A stretch of 64,000 nt of DNA from CAVVGZ01 sp963841845 (GCA_963841845.1 CAWJEG010000005.1:1-64000), one strand, 5' to 3'; counted from the first letter of the stretch, positions 37,750-47,092 are shown. Notes: generated by a model from the letters alone, not told the origin. Numbers and translations are program-made.

Positions 37750-38109
37750 TTAGGACCATTCCAAAGCATCTTTTTTCCAAATATAAATCAATCCCAATAA
37801 CAATATCAGGATAAAAAAGACCCCTTCAAGGACAGCAAAAAGGGTTAACTGGTTATAGGCAACAGCCCAGGGAAATAAGAAGACCACTTCAACATCAAAC
37901 AAAAGGAAAACCAGGGCATACACATAATATTGGACTTTAAATTGTACCCATGCTTCCCCAACCGGCTGGCTGCCGCATTCGTAAGTGGTCTGTTTTAAAC
38001 TATTGGATTTTTTGGGGCCAATTATCCCTGCCATAGTAATGGCTGCAGCAGGGAAAAATAATGCAAAAAAAATAAAGATGCCGATGTAAAGCCAATCACT
38101 CAGCAACAT
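37750..38109 (-). CDS. nuoA: NADH-quinone oxidoreductase subunit A
   Basis: 119 residues, three membrane helices, with KQTTYECGSQPVGEAWVQFKVQYYVYAL, including the conserved cysteine, and LLFDVEVVFLFPWA. First gene of the membrane-arm cluster; no nuoB, C or D follow it. AGGAG is seven bases upstream of the ATG. Confidence 0.95.
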   Translation of the reverse strand: MLLSDWLYIGIFIFFALFFPAAAITMAGIIGPKKSNSLKQTTYECGSQPVGEAWVQFKVQYYVYALVFLLFDVEVVFLFPWAVAYNQLTLFAVLEGVFFILILLLGLIYIWKKDALEWS

Positions 38110-38143
38110 AGGCGCTCCTTGATGGAATTATTTTTACTATCTA

Positions 38144-38172
38144 ATTATTTATACAATATACAGGTTATCCAA
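38144..38172 (-). promoter_or_regulatory. Possible promoter of nuoA
   Basis: TTGGAT and AATAAT separated by 17 bases on the minus strand, 35 bases before the nuoA ATG. The -35 is only a half match. Confidence 0.35.
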
Positions 38173-38200
38173 TGTGCATTTTATCACAATTAGTATGAAT

Positions 38201-38935
38201 TTAATCATATTTTATTTTGTGTCCAACCAGACGTTCAATGAGCCGGTTGGTCTTATTATCCCATAAAGAGAATATAAGAAATAATCCAAATCCGGCTCCG
38301 AATACCGCCAGGTACCGTGCCACTGCTGATGTGATACCCAAAATCAAAATGGCCCGGATTTCTATTGGAAAAATGACCAGTGGTATCCGTTCAACCTGGC
38401 CTTCCCCTTTTGGATAAAGGTTCAAAAATACCCAGAGATTCCCCCGATATGTCCCGGCAGTTTTTGGGTTAACTTCCCATAGAAATATATTGTCATGGGT
38501 TTCAATCAGCGGCGCCTGGACTGGATCGACCGGAGACAATTCCATGCCTGGAACATCCAGGCGTGTTTCAATGTATATATCGTGAGTTTCAAAAAGGTTA
38601 CGGGTTTGCGGGGAATTGATGACAGGCTCGTCTTCAGGGTTGATTACTTTAAGAGTCAGTTTCACCTGATCCGAGTTTCCAATCCAGATGGTTTTTGGAA
38701 AATCGATAATCACTTCCCGATTTTCAGGAAATTGCGAAAATGTGGGAAGTTCCTCAACGATATTGTTTGGGATTACCGTGGTTGGTGCGCCGGAAAGGTT
38801 ATCCGAGTTAACAGGAAATTTATCATTTCGTGTTGATGCGCCCCCGGCGTTGATTGTCGCCTGGTTGCAGCCAGCCGCTAAAATAAAGATAACACCTATA
38901 AGGAAAAAAACCAAAGATTTACCCATCACACCCAT
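38201..38935 (-). CDS. Lipoprotein with C-terminal membrane segment, unknown function
   Basis: 244 residues. The signal peptide ends in the lipobox LAAGC (Cys23), followed by a low-complexity linker and a beta-sandwich-like region, then a hydrophobic segment at about 197-222 and a positive tail. So it is probably lipid-anchored outside and also spans the membrane. Family not recognised. It lies between mazG and the nuo cluster and follows the 56-residue membrane protein by five bases. Met4 is an alternative start. Confidence 0.65.
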   Translation of the reverse strand: MGVMGKSLVFFLIGVIFILAAGCNQATINAGGASTRNDKFPVNSDNLSGAPTTVIPNNIVEELPTFSQFPENREVIIDFPKTIWIGNSDQVKLTLKVINPEDEPVINSPQTRNLFETHDIYIETRLDVPGMELSPVDPVQAPLIETHDNIFLWEVNPKTAGTYRGNLWVFLNLYPKGEGQVERIPLVIFPIEIRAILILGITSAVARYLAVFGAGFGLFLIFSLWDNKTNRLIERLVGHKIKYD

Positions 38936-38940
38936 AGGAG

Positions 38941-39111
38941 TTATAAAAAAGGATATTCCACAAGAGATGGGATAACCATTACCGGGACAACCAGAGTCGG
39001 CATCGGTATCAGTTGAGATTCCCGGCGTCCTGGCAAACTGGAGAGTATAAACAAGGAAAATGACATTAGCAGGAGGACAACCGCCAGGATAATACGGTTT
39101 TTTTTGTTCAA
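38941..39111 (-). CDS. Small single-span membrane protein, TTG start
   Basis: 56-residue open frame I translated between mazG and the lipoprotein gene. The start is TTG at 39111 with AGAGG five bases upstream. MNKKNR is followed by one hydrophobic helix (about 7-26), then a proline-rich segment. Below the usual length cut-offs and without ATG, so easily missed. Expression and function are unknown; support comes from the ribosome site and tight spacing to the next gene. Confidence 0.5.
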   Translation of the reverse strand: MNKKNRIILAVVLLLMSFSLFILSSLPGRRESQLIPMPTLVVPVMVIPSLVEYPFL

Positions 39112-39154
39112 ATATACCTCTAAGTTACCGGGATGGAAAATTCAATGATCATTT

Positions 39155-40645
39155 TTATAGATCGGCAGGTTTTCTTTCCAACCGCTTGGCTTCCTCCCAA
39201 AGCAAGTCCATTTCTTTCAGGGATAATTCACGCATCACTTTTCCCCTGCGGTTGACGCTGGATTCGATATACTGGAAACGACTGCGAAAACGAGAATTAG
39301 CCAGACGGAGAACACTTTCTGCATCCAGCTTTTGCCAGCGGATGACATTAACTATTGCAAACAGTAAATCCCCAAACTCATCCTCCAGCTCTTTGGAATT
39401 AGCCGATCGTTTTACCTCATCCAGTTCTTCATACACCTTGGACCAGGCATCCTCGATTCTTTCCCAGTCAAATCCAACCCTTGCCGCCCTCGCCTGAATT
39501 TCCTGAGCCTGCGCTAAGGCAGGAAGAACAGCTGGAACACTTTCCAGCATCCCCCTAAATTCCCCATTATTCTTTTCATCCCTTTCAAGTCGCTTTAAAT
39601 CCTCCCATTTTTGTAAAACCGTTTCAACTCCGCTTGTCTTTTCATTTGAGAATACGTGGGGATGACGGCGGATAATCTTAGCAGATATGCCATTGATGAT
39701 ATCCGCCATTGTGAACTCTCCGTATTCCGATGCAATTTGCGCATGCAGGACAATTTGTAACAGGATATCGCCCAGCTCTTCCTCGATCGCCGCTGTATCA
39801 TCTCTATCCAGGGCGATGAGCGCTTCATAAGTCTCCTCCAACAGGTTATTGCGCAGTGACTGGTGGGTTTGTTCACGATCCCATGGACAACCCTGCGGAG
39901 CACGAAGATGGGCGATGATTTCCTGGAAGGATTCAAATGCCGTATTTTCACCCAGGGGAGGCAGATAGAGCACACTCATCAAACCAACGTGATCCGTCCG
40001 GTCAATTTCATACAAAGCCATTTCCTCAACCAGTGTCCGGGAAGTGCCAGCGTTATGCACCAGCTGAACCCTGTGCTGGTCCGGATAGGCAGCCATCAAT
40101 GTTAGTTTGACATCTGAGGCAACCTGGCGGGAATAAATTTGGGATATCAATGCAGGAAAAGACGGTGGAAATTTTGGATGGTGATGGCGGGCAATCTCTA
40201 AAGCATCCAGTAGAACTAAATTATCAAATGGATCTATATTTAGAACCGTGAATACCGGTTCGAGAAAACTCAATCCGTCCAAGATTCGGACGGGTATACC
40301 CTGCATTTTTGCCCGTTTTATAATTTCCGGGGATGTAATTTCTGCTACCAGCGGATGACCGGGTACCGCATAGGTCACCCCACCCGGTTTGCCGCCCAAT
40401 TCCAATATTCTTCCAATTATCGTTTCGTAAACGTCCTCAAAGGTTTTTCCATGATCATAAATATCATCGAATCCAATAATTTTCAATGAAGGGGGCAGAT
40501 CCACGACAACTGGATGATGGACTGTTCTTAGATAGATCTCCGGAATATTTTCAAGCCACTCCCAGACCGCCCTAGTTACAAGACCTGTCTCCCCCGGGCC
40601 TAATCCAACCAGGGTTATTCCACGATCCCAGTTTAAATTATTCAT
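39155..40645 (-). CDS. mazG: MazG-family nucleotide pyrophosphohydrolase with N-terminal tetrapyrrole-methylase-like domain (YabN type)
   Basis: 496 residues in two parts. Residues about 8-235 resemble SAM-dependent tetrapyrrole methylases (GITLVGLGPGETGLVTRA and TYAVPGHPLVAE). Residues about 250-490 hold two MazG units, the first with CPWDREQTHQSLRNNLLEETYEA and EELGDILLQIVLHAQIA, the second with ELEDEFGDLLFAIVNV, whose acidic residues bind magnesium. Hydrolyses non-canonical or excess NTPs. The fusion is as in Bacillus YabN. Confidence 0.92.
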   Translation of the reverse strand: MNNLNWDRGITLVGLGPGETGLVTRAVWEWLENIPEIYLRTVHHPVVVDLPPSLKIIGFDDIYDHGKTFEDVYETIIGRILELGGKPGGVTYAVPGHPLVAEITSPEIIKRAKMQGIPVRILDGLSFLEPVFTVLNIDPFDNLVLLDALEIARHHHPKFPPSFPALISQIYSRQVASDVKLTLMAAYPDQHRVQLVHNAGTSRTLVEEMALYEIDRTDHVGLMSVLYLPPLGENTAFESFQEIIAHLRAPQGCPWDREQTHQSLRNNLLEETYEALIALDRDDTAAIEEELGDILLQIVLHAQIASEYGEFTMADIINGISAKIIRRHPHVFSNEKTSGVETVLQKWEDLKRLERDEKNNGEFRGMLESVPAVLPALAQAQEIQARAARVGFDWERIEDAWSKVYEELDEVKRSANSKELEDEFGDLLFAIVNVIRWQKLDAESVLRLANSRFRSRFQYIESSVNRRGKVMRELSLKEMDLLWEEAKRLERKPADL

Positions 40646-40688
40646 AATAACATATCCTTTGGGTCACTCTCCATGCCAATCTTAGCTA

Positions 40689-40694
40689 ATTATA
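40689..40694 (-). promoter_or_regulatory. Possible -10 box for mazG
   Basis: Perfect TATAAT on the minus strand, 44 bases from the mazG ATG. No good -35. Confidence 0.4.
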
Positions 40695-40760
40695 AAGGCG
40701 GAAAAGGGAGAAAATGATGCATAAAAAATTAGAATAATTCCCTTCGCATCTCCTGTGACC

Positions 40761-40800
40761 TTTAATTAAAAACCTCTCACAGAATAAACTGTGAGAGGTT
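40761..40800 (-). terminator. Terminator at the end of the ribosomal protein cluster (after rpsI)
   Basis: AACCTCTCACAG pairs with CTGTGAGAGGTT over 12 bases around a six-base loop, followed by T residues on the minus strand. It closes the long rplC-to-rpsI direction. Nothing else is evident in 40695-40847. Confidence 0.88.
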
Positions 40801-40847
40801 CCAGTCAAATCTCAGGTGTTGTAATGCAAGGAACAAATATACAGGAT

Positions 40848-41243
40848 TTAACGTTTTGTGTAGGTTGGCGCCTTGCGGGCACTCTTGAGGCCTGGCTTCT
40901 TACGTTCCTTGACGCGCGGGTCTCTTGTGAGCAAACCAAACTTGCGCAGTTCGGCGACATAGTCGGGGTTGATCCTTAGAAGGGCACGCGCAAGCCCTAA
41001 TTTAACTGAATCGGATTGGCCTGTCACACCGCCACCTTCCACTTTAACAGTTACATCATAAATTTTACTGTTAATACCAGTTGCGTTAAATGGCCTAAGA
41101 ATATTCTCCTTATCACCAATACGCGGGAAATATTCTTCCAGTGGTTTTCCATTTACAGTAATATTTCCTGTACCGGATAATATCCGGACACGAGCAGAAC
41201 TCTGTTTTCTTCTTCCAATACCCTCATAAAATTGTGCAGCCAT
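40848..41243 (-). CDS. rpsI: Ribosomal protein S9
   Basis: 131 residues ending in the conserved KSARKAPTYTKR, which reaches the P-site tRNA. FYEGIGRRKQSSARVRI at the N-terminus. Last gene of the rplM-rpsI pair, followed by the terminator. Confidence 0.97.
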   Translation of the reverse strand: MAAQFYEGIGRRKQSSARVRILSGTGNITVNGKPLEEYFPRIGDKENILRPFNATGINSKIYDVTVKVEGGGVTGQSDSVKLGLARALLRINPDYVAELRKFGLLTRDPRVKERKKPGLKSARKAPTYTKR

Positions 41244-41257
41244 TTATCTTTTGCTCC

Positions 41258-41686
41258 TTACTTGGTAACCGGTTGCGGTTGTTGTGCTTCATGTGGATGA
41301 GTGTTTCCTGAATAGATTTTTAATCTCTGGATTAATTTTTTGCCCAAACGATTGTGAGGCAGCATACCTTTTACAGCTTCTCGAACTACCCGTTGAGGAT
41401 TGGTCCTCATCAAGTCTCCCAGGCTGGCCGTGCTCAATCCACCTGGATAATTTGAATGTCGATGATAGAGCTTATCCACCAGTTTCTTCTGTGAAATATT
41501 CAGTTTGCTGGCATTAATCACCACAACAAAGTCACCCATATCCACGCCCGGGGTAAAAGTGGGTTTGTGTTTACCCAATAAGTAGCTAGCTACCTCTGTA
41601 GCCATACGGCCCAGGCTTTGTTCATTAGCATCAATGACAATCCAGTCCGATTGAGGTTTTCCTTTTATAACGTAGGTTTTTTCCAC
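41258..41686 (-). CDS. rplM: Ribosomal protein L13
   Basis: 142 residues, with DWIVIDANEQSLGRMATEVASYLLGKHK and GMLPHNRLGKKL. GTG at 41686 chosen: GGGAG lies eight bases before it and homologues begin with KTY; the frame is open to a TTG at 41707 with seven unlikely extra residues. Confidence 0.96.
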   Translation of the reverse strand: MEKTYVIKGKPQSDWIVIDANEQSLGRMATEVASYLLGKHKPTFTPGVDMGDFVVVINASKLNISQKKLVDKLYHRHSNYPGGLSTASLGDLMRTNPQRVVREAVKGMLPHNRLGKKLIQRLKIYSGNTHPHEAQQPQPVTK

Positions 41687-41734
41687 GCCGTCATCTCCCA
41701 AATTCAATAAATTTCCTGAAATAATTGATGCAAT

Positions 41735-42473
41735 TCATTCTTCATAATAGACTCTCTCCAAATACAATCCACTTGCTGGAGCAAGCCCTTTTATTTTCAA
41801 TTCTTTATTTCTTAATCCGGCATCCAGTTGATCCACATCTATCTTATGGGACGCAGCAATCACTTGTTGAAAAACAATTCTGCGCACCATGTGGTATAAA
41901 AAGGCATTTGCCTTGATTTGATATTCAATGCCTTGATTTTTGAAAGTCCAATATGATTCAAAAACCGTGCGGATTGTGGATCCATTCCGCCGTACCGGGC
42001 TCCCAAATGCAGAGAAATCATGTGTTCCAATAAAGAGTTCGGCGGATTTTTGTAATAGATTCCTATCCAATTCCGGCCAGACCCGCCAGCCATATCGTTC
42101 TTTCAACGGATTTCTCAGCGGATCACAAAACACTTTATAGCGGTATGACCGGGCGCAAGCATCATAGCGGGGATGAGCATCCTTCATGGCTGCATGCCAC
42201 CGCTCTTACGGAGATATCTCGAGGCAGGTATGCATTTATTGCATTGCACAGATCACCGGTTGAATGTCCCCAATCCAGGTCGATTTGAACAACCTGTCCT
42301 GAGGCATGAACCCCAGCGTCTGTACGGCCTGCAGCAAGGATTGTGCTCTGAGTCCAGCCCAATCGTCGCAGTGCTGTTTCTAATGCCTTTTGGATGGTTG
42401 GTTTTTCTTTCTGGCGTTGAAAACCAGAATAATTTGTACCATCATAGGCAAGGATCAATTGGTAACGTGCCAT
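41735..42473 (-). CDS. truA: tRNA pseudouridine(38-40) synthase TruA, frameshifted as sequenced
   Basis: Isomerises uridines at 38-40 in tRNA anticodon arms. The N-terminal frame has the catalytic AAGRTDAGVHASGQV (Asp52) and ends in ISVRAVA; the C-terminal frame continues with AAMKDAHPRYDACARSYRYKV and FLYHMVRRIV. One extra base near 42190-42196 breaks the frame; removing it gives 245 residues, the normal length. Likely an assembly indel. Lies between rplQ and rplM as in many bacteria. Confidence 0.88.
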
Positions 42474-42501
42474 TTTAATCCGGTGTCGCTACCGGACTTC
42501 T

Positions 42502-42882
42502 TTATTTCTCAACCAACTCCAAAAGGACCATCTCAGTTGCATCCCCAAGCCGCGGACCTAATTTGAACATACGTGTATAGCCGCCATGACGGTTGATGTA
42601 CCGTGGTCCAATATCGTCAAATAATTTCTTCACGGTATCAGGAGCATTTCCTAAGCGGGAAGCCACTAGACGGCGTGCATTCACCTTATCTATCTCTGTA
42701 GCCGCACCGCTCTTTATGGCAATATTGATAATATTTTCTGCCTCACCGCGAATTGACAGCGCTTTTGCCTGGGTTGTGCGGATGCGCTCATGGGTAAAGA
42801 GCTGACACATCATGGTTCTGCGCATATTTTTTCGGTGATCTTTGGAACGGTTTAGTTTATAACCTTTAACTTGATGTCGCAT
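42502..42882 (-). CDS. rplQ: Ribosomal protein L17
   Basis: 126 residues: MRHQVKGYKLNRSKDHRKNMRRTM at the N-terminus and a typical RYINRHGGYTRMFKLGPRLGDATEM C-terminus. Follows rpoA by five bases. Confidence 0.97.
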   Translation of the reverse strand: MRHQVKGYKLNRSKDHRKNMRRTMMCQLFTHERIRTTQAKALSIRGEAENIINIAIKSGAATEIDKVNARRLVASRLGNAPDTVKKLFDDIGPRYINRHGGYTRMFKLGPRLGDATEMVLLELVEK

Positions 42883-42887
42883 GTTTA

Positions 42888-43859
42888 TTACTCCAATTCC
42901 GGTTCTTCCTCGACCAGATAGTGTTTTTCCTTCATTTTTTCACGAAGCTCTACCAGGCTTTTTTCGCCAAAGTTCCGGATGGACATCACCGCTTCGTCGC
43001 CTTTTTCCAATAATTCCAAAACATCGCCGACAGTGGTAATTCCTGTTCTCTTTAAGGAATTAAAAACCCTGACCGACAAATCGAGGTTCTCAATCGGTGT
43101 TTCAGCTGCTTCACTTGTAAGATGAGATCCAGTTGTTTCAACTTCCACACCCACTAACAATGACTCCTCAGACAATCCAGAAATCAGCCGGAAATAATCA
43201 ATCAAGACTTTTGACGCATTACTCAATGCCTTTTCTGGTACGATCGTTCCGTCTGTCCAAATTTCCAGCAACAGGCGATCATAGTTCGTGCTCTGACCTA
43301 CACGGGCACTACTTACCGTCCAATTTACACGGCGAATAGGGGTATAAATCGCATCCATTGGGATTTCTCCGATTGGAAGGTGGCCAATACGGTCATTTGC
43401 CGAAACATAACCACGACCACGCTCAACCGTCAAATCGATCCCCAACTTCGTATTGCTGTCATCAACCGTGAATAGATATAACTCAGGATTGACAATTTCC
43501 ACTTCGGCCGGTACCTGAATATCCGCTGCAGTGACAACTCCCTCGCCGCGAACTTCCAGGTGTAAATGGGCATAATCGACATCGTGCAGCATCATGCGAA
43601 GTTGTTTAATTTGAAGCATGACCTGTACAACATCTTCCCGGACACCCGGAATATCGCTGAACTCATGCAGGACATCCGTTACCCGTATGGATGTTACTGC
43701 TGCACCTTCCAAAGAAGAAAGGAGGACGCGCCGGAGAGAATTTCCCAGAGTAACCCCATACCCTCTCTCAAGAGGACCAATATTAAACTTACCATAATTG
43801 CGAGCCTCAGCTTCCCGCTCGACTTTTGGAGTAACCATACTCATTAGAGTTGTCAACAT
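42888..43859 (-). CDS. rpoA: RNA polymerase alpha subunit
   Basis: 323 residues. The assembly domain carries GYGVTLGNSLRRVLLSSLEGAAV and the C-terminal domain GITTVGDVLELLEKGDEAVMSIRNFGEKSLVEL, the promoter and activator-binding part. Standard alpha-operon position. Confidence 0.97.
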   Translation of the reverse strand: MLTTLMSMVTPKVEREAEARNYGKFNIGPLERGYGVTLGNSLRRVLLSSLEGAAVTSIRVTDVLHEFSDIPGVREDVVQVMLQIKQLRMMLHDVDYAHLHLEVRGEGVVTAADIQVPAEVEIVNPELYLFTVDDSNTKLGIDLTVERGRGYVSANDRIGHLPIGEIPMDAIYTPIRRVNWTVSSARVGQSTNYDRLLLEIWTDGTIVPEKALSNASKVLIDYFRLISGLSEESLLVGVEVETTGSHLTSEAAETPIENLDLSVRVFNSLKRTGITTVGDVLELLEKGDEAVMSIRNFGEKSLVELREKMKEKHYLVEEEPELE

Positions 43860-43904
43860 TCACCCCTTTCTGGTGATGTTTCCACTAATTCACCAAAAAG
43901 AAAA

Positions 43905-44543
43905 TTAGCGTGAATAATACTCAACAATCAACTGTTCGTTCAAATTACCGTCGATTTCGCCACGCTCCGGCAGTCGTAATATTCTTCCACTCATACTGGG
44001 AAGATCCCTGTCTAACCACATGGCAGCTGGTCTTTTTTCCGCCAGATCAGGCATTTCTTTAAAGAAGGGTTTACTGCGTGAGCCTTCACGAACACTCACT
44101 GCATCACCCGGTTTGAGTACCATTGAGGGGATATCTGTCCGGCGGCCGTTTACAACAAAATGTCCGTGAGATACCAACTGCCTCGCCTGGCTGCGATTTT
44201 CCCCAAATCCCATTCGATAAACAATATTATCAAGGCGGAGTTCCAAAATCTGCAACAGGTTTAAGCCAGTCAAGCCGCGTTTAGTAATAGCAAACTTAAA
44301 ATAGCGCCTGAATTGTCTTTCGAGGATTCCGTATTCACGGCGGGCTTTTTGTTTTGCACGCAGCTGCCGCGAATAGTCAGATGCCCTTTCCCCACGGGAT
44401 ACTCTGGAACGACCATGCTGTCCAGGAATAAACCCACGTTTCTCAAATGCACACTTCTGTGTAAAACAACGTTGTCCTTTGAGAAACATCTTTTCGCCTT
44501 CTCGGCGACATAATTTACAAACTGGTCCAATATATCTTGCCAT
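43905..44543 (-). CDS. rpsD: Ribosomal protein S4
   Basis: 212 residues with a zinc-type N-terminus (CKLC and RCFTQKC) and the S4 domain RLDNIVYRMGFGENRSQARQLVSHGHF. Organises 16S 5' domain assembly. 14 bases after rpsK. Confidence 0.97.
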   Translation of the reverse strand: MARYIGPVCKLCRREGEKMFLKGQRCFTQKCAFEKRGFIPGQHGRSRVSRGERASDYSRQLRAKQKARREYGILERQFRRYFKFAITKRGLTGLNLLQILELRLDNIVYRMGFGENRSQARQLVSHGHFVVNGRRTDIPSMVLKPGDAVSVREGSRSKPFFKEMPDLAEKRPAAMWLDRDLPSMSGRILRLPERGEIDGNLNEQLIVEYYSR

Positions 44544-44557
44544 TAATACCTCTCACT

Positions 44558-44962
44558 TTATACACGGCGTTTCTTGGGTGGCCGGCAGCCATTATGGGGT
44601 ACCGGTGTGATATCTGATATTGAACGTACCTTTACCCCTACCGACTGGATGGCACGAATTGCAGATTCACGTCCCGGGCCAGGTCCCTTTACGATCATAT
44701 CTACTTCCTGGACGCCCATATTCTGGGCTTCTTTCATAGCTTGTTCTGCAGCTAAACGTGATGCAAAGGGGGTGCTTTTCCGGGAGCCTTTAAATCCGGC
44801 TGACCCTGAACTTCCCCAGCAAACCGTATTTCCCTGTTTATCGGTAATGGTCACAATTGTATTATTGAATGATGCATAAATGTGTACCTGTGCCGATGCC
44901 AGGGTTCGTTTGGCTTTGCGTGAAGTTGCCCCACGCCGTGTCGTTCTTACACTTTTTGCCAT
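44558..44962 (-). CDS. rpsK: Ribosomal protein S11
   Basis: 134 residues, with HIYASFNNTIVTITD and the C-terminal SDITPVPHNGCRPPKKRRV. Platform protein of the small subunit. Confidence 0.97.
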   Translation of the reverse strand: MAKSVRTTRRGATSRKAKRTLASAQVHIYASFNNTIVTITDKQGNTVCWGSSGSAGFKGSRKSTPFASRLAAEQAMKEAQNMGVQEVDMIVKGPGPGRESAIRAIQSVGVKVRSISDITPVPHNGCRPPKKRRV

Positions 44963-45051
44963 TCTTATTTCTCCAAATAGATCTTATTGACTTAAGTAAC
45001 CCTCTGGAATTTCATCTTACAGAAATGCCAACCAGAAATTGGGAAGGAAGG

Positions 45052-45441
45052 TTATTTCTTGGTTGCGCCTCTGCGACGTCCGCGACCGGCTACAGTTTTC
45101 TTGGGGCCTTTTCGAGTACGGGAATTGGTCCGGGTGCGCTGACCTCTTACCGGTAATCCTCGACGATGGCGCAAGCCACGATAACTGCCGATTTCTATCA
45201 GCCGTTTAATATTCATCTGAATCTCACGCCGCAGATCACCTTCCACCTTGTAGTTGCCACTGATGGACTCACGCAGAGATCCAACTTCATTCTCGGTGAG
45301 GTCTTTTACGCGAGTATCAGGATTCACTCTGGACGAATCAATAATCCGGCGGGCACGACTGGGTCCTATCCCAAAAATATAGGTCAAGGCCACTTCAACA
45401 CGTTTATTTCTTGGTAAATCTACACCTTCAATTCTTGCCAT
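45052..45441 (-). CDS. rpsM: Ribosomal protein S13
   Basis: 129 residues: MARIEGVDLPRNKRVEVALTYIFGIG at the N-terminus and a basic C-terminal tail with RGQRTRTNSRTRKGPKK that contacts tRNA. Six bases after rpmJ. Confidence 0.97.
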   Translation of the reverse strand: MARIEGVDLPRNKRVEVALTYIFGIGPSRARRIIDSSRVNPDTRVKDLTENEVGSLRESISGNYKVEGDLRREIQMNIKRLIEIGSYRGLRHRRGLPVRGQRTRTNSRTRKGPKKTVAGRGRRRGATKK

Positions 45442-45447
45442 GGCTCA

Positions 45448-45561
45448 TCATCCCTGTCGCTGCTTATGCTTTGGGTTATCACAAATAATAAAAACAATGC
45501 CTTTTCGTTTTACAATCTTACACTTAGCACACCGTTTTTTCACGGATGTAGTGACCTTCAT
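45448..45561 (-). CDS. rpmJ: Ribosomal protein L36
   Basis: 37-residue frame I translated; too short for most ORF lists. Starts MKVTTSVKKRCAKC and carries the zinc ribbon as C-x2-C-x12-C-x4-H (CAKC, ICDNPKH), so it is the zinc-dependent form. It lies in the usual place between map and rpsM. infA, often found here, is absent. Confidence 0.95.
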   Translation of the reverse strand: MKVTTSVKKRCAKCKIVKRKGIVFIICDNPKHKQRQG

Positions 45562-45619
45562 ATGAATATCTCCTTTATGTTACAGCCTGCCACAAACTAT
45601 TTATTATAACACAACAACT

Positions 45620-46432
45620 TTAATTTATTGGACCTTTAATTTGAGCCGGCGCATTGCCGTTTGACAACAAAGTTAGAATTTCCGGTCCATCTTTCTTGAT
45701 CGCAACGGTATGTTCAAAATGGGCAGTGTTGGAACCATCTTTTGAAACAACCGTCCAGCCATCCTGTAAAACTTTGGTATCCGGTGTGCCCACCAGAACC
45801 ATTGGCTCCAATGCTATTGTCATACCTTCCAACAGGATCGGTCCCCTCCCCGGAATTCCGTAGTTCGGTAGTTGTGGACCCTCGTGCATTTTTTTGCCCA
45901 CACCATGACCTGTGTATATCCTGGTTACAAAAAAACCATTCGATTCAATATATTTTTCTACCGCATGTGAGACATCACCAATTCGGTTTCCTAAGACCAT
46001 CTTTGAAATTCCGATATAGAGAGCTCTTTCTGTTACCTCTAACAACTTGCGTGCCTCTTTAGAAATTTCTCCCACTCCTGCGGTGAAAGCAGAATCTCCA
46101 ACATACCCTTCATAGACAGTCCCACAATCAACGGATACGATATCGCCTTCTTTCAGCTTTCGCTTACCAGGAATACCATGTACCAACTCGTCGTTTATGC
46201 TGACAGTGGTACTTGCAGGGTATGGAATCGGACTCCCATAATTTTTAAAGGGCGAAAAAACATTATATTTGTTTAATACATCTTCGGCTGCCGCATTCAA
46301 ATCGGCTGTAGTTATGCCGGGTGCAATAATTTCATGGACTGCTGCTAATGCTTCAGCATTGATTCTGCCGGCTATGCGCATTTTTTCAAGCTCTTTTTCA
46401 CTCTTGAGCGTTACTTGACTATCCCAGGACAT
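45620..46432 (-). CDS. map: Methionine aminopeptidase type I
   Basis: 270 residues. Removes the initiator methionine. Metal ligands are in VSVDCGTVYEGYVGDSAFT, GHGVGKKMHEGP and TIALEPMV. The ATG overlaps the adk stop by one base. The C-terminus extends about 15 residues past the usual end. Confidence 0.95.
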   Translation of the reverse strand: MSWDSQVTLKSEKELEKMRIAGRINAEALAAVHEIIAPGITTADLNAAAEDVLNKYNVFSPFKNYGSPIPYPASTTVSINDELVHGIPGKRKLKEGDIVSVDCGTVYEGYVGDSAFTAGVGEISKEARKLLEVTERALYIGISKMVLGNRIGDVSHAVEKYIESNGFFVTRIYTGHGVGKKMHEGPQLPNYGIPGRGPILLEGMTIALEPMVLVGTPDTKVLQDGWTVVSKDGSNTAHFEHTVAIKKDGPEILTLLSNGNAPAQIKGPIN

Positions 46433-47088
46433 TAAAGAGCCTTCTTTATATCCCTCAACAATTGGTTCGAAACCTCCCCAATTTCCCGAGTTCCATCTAC
46501 AGAAATGACCAATCCATTATTTTCATAATATGCAATTAATGGGGTTGTCTGTTGTTCGTAGACAAGAATCCGCCTGCGTACGGTTTCCTCTTTATCATCA
46601 TCCCGCTGGTAAAGTTCTGAACCATCTAAATCACAAACCCCTGGAACTTTGGGTTGATTATTAATGACGTGGTACACATGTTCGTTTTCCCGGCAGACTC
46701 TACGTCCAGATATTCGCTCAACTAACATCTCACCCGGAACAGTAATCAAAGGAACACAATTCACCTGACCACCTATTTCAGCCAATATCTTATCCAATGC
46801 AATGGCTTGTTCTGGTGTTCGCGGAAATCCATCCAATAAAGCCCCTTTTTTACAATCCGGGCGATCCAGGCGGTCTTTTATCATTTCTATGGTCACATCA
46901 TCAGGTACCAGCTCACCCCGTTCGATGTATTCTAGTGCTATTTTCCCTAGTTCCGATTTATTTTTCAGATTTTCCCTGAAAATATTCCCGGATGAAATGT
47001 GAGGGATATTAAATTCTTCAGAGATCCGGGCTGCTTGTGTCCCTTTTCCTGCTCCAGGTGGTCCAAGAAGAATGATGTACGTTGGCAT
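46432..47088 (-). CDS. adk: Adenylate kinase
   Basis: 218 residues, long-lid type. P-loop GPPGAGKGTQA at 9-19, DGFPRTPEQA and the lid with RRVCREN and GVCDLDG. Only two of the four zinc positions are cysteines; the others are Asn and Asp, so metal binding is uncertain. Placed between secY and map as usual. Confidence 0.95.
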   Translation of the reverse strand: MPTYIILLGPPGAGKGTQAARISEEFNIPHISSGNIFRENLKNKSELGKIALEYIERGELVPDDVTIEMIKDRLDRPDCKKGALLDGFPRTPEQAIALDKILAEIGGQVNCVPLITVPGEMLVERISGRRVCRENEHVYHVINNQPKVPGVCDLDGSELYQRDDDKEETVRRRILVYEQQTTPLIAYYENNGLVISVDGTREIGEVSNQLLRDIKKAL

Positions 47089-47092
47089 CCGA

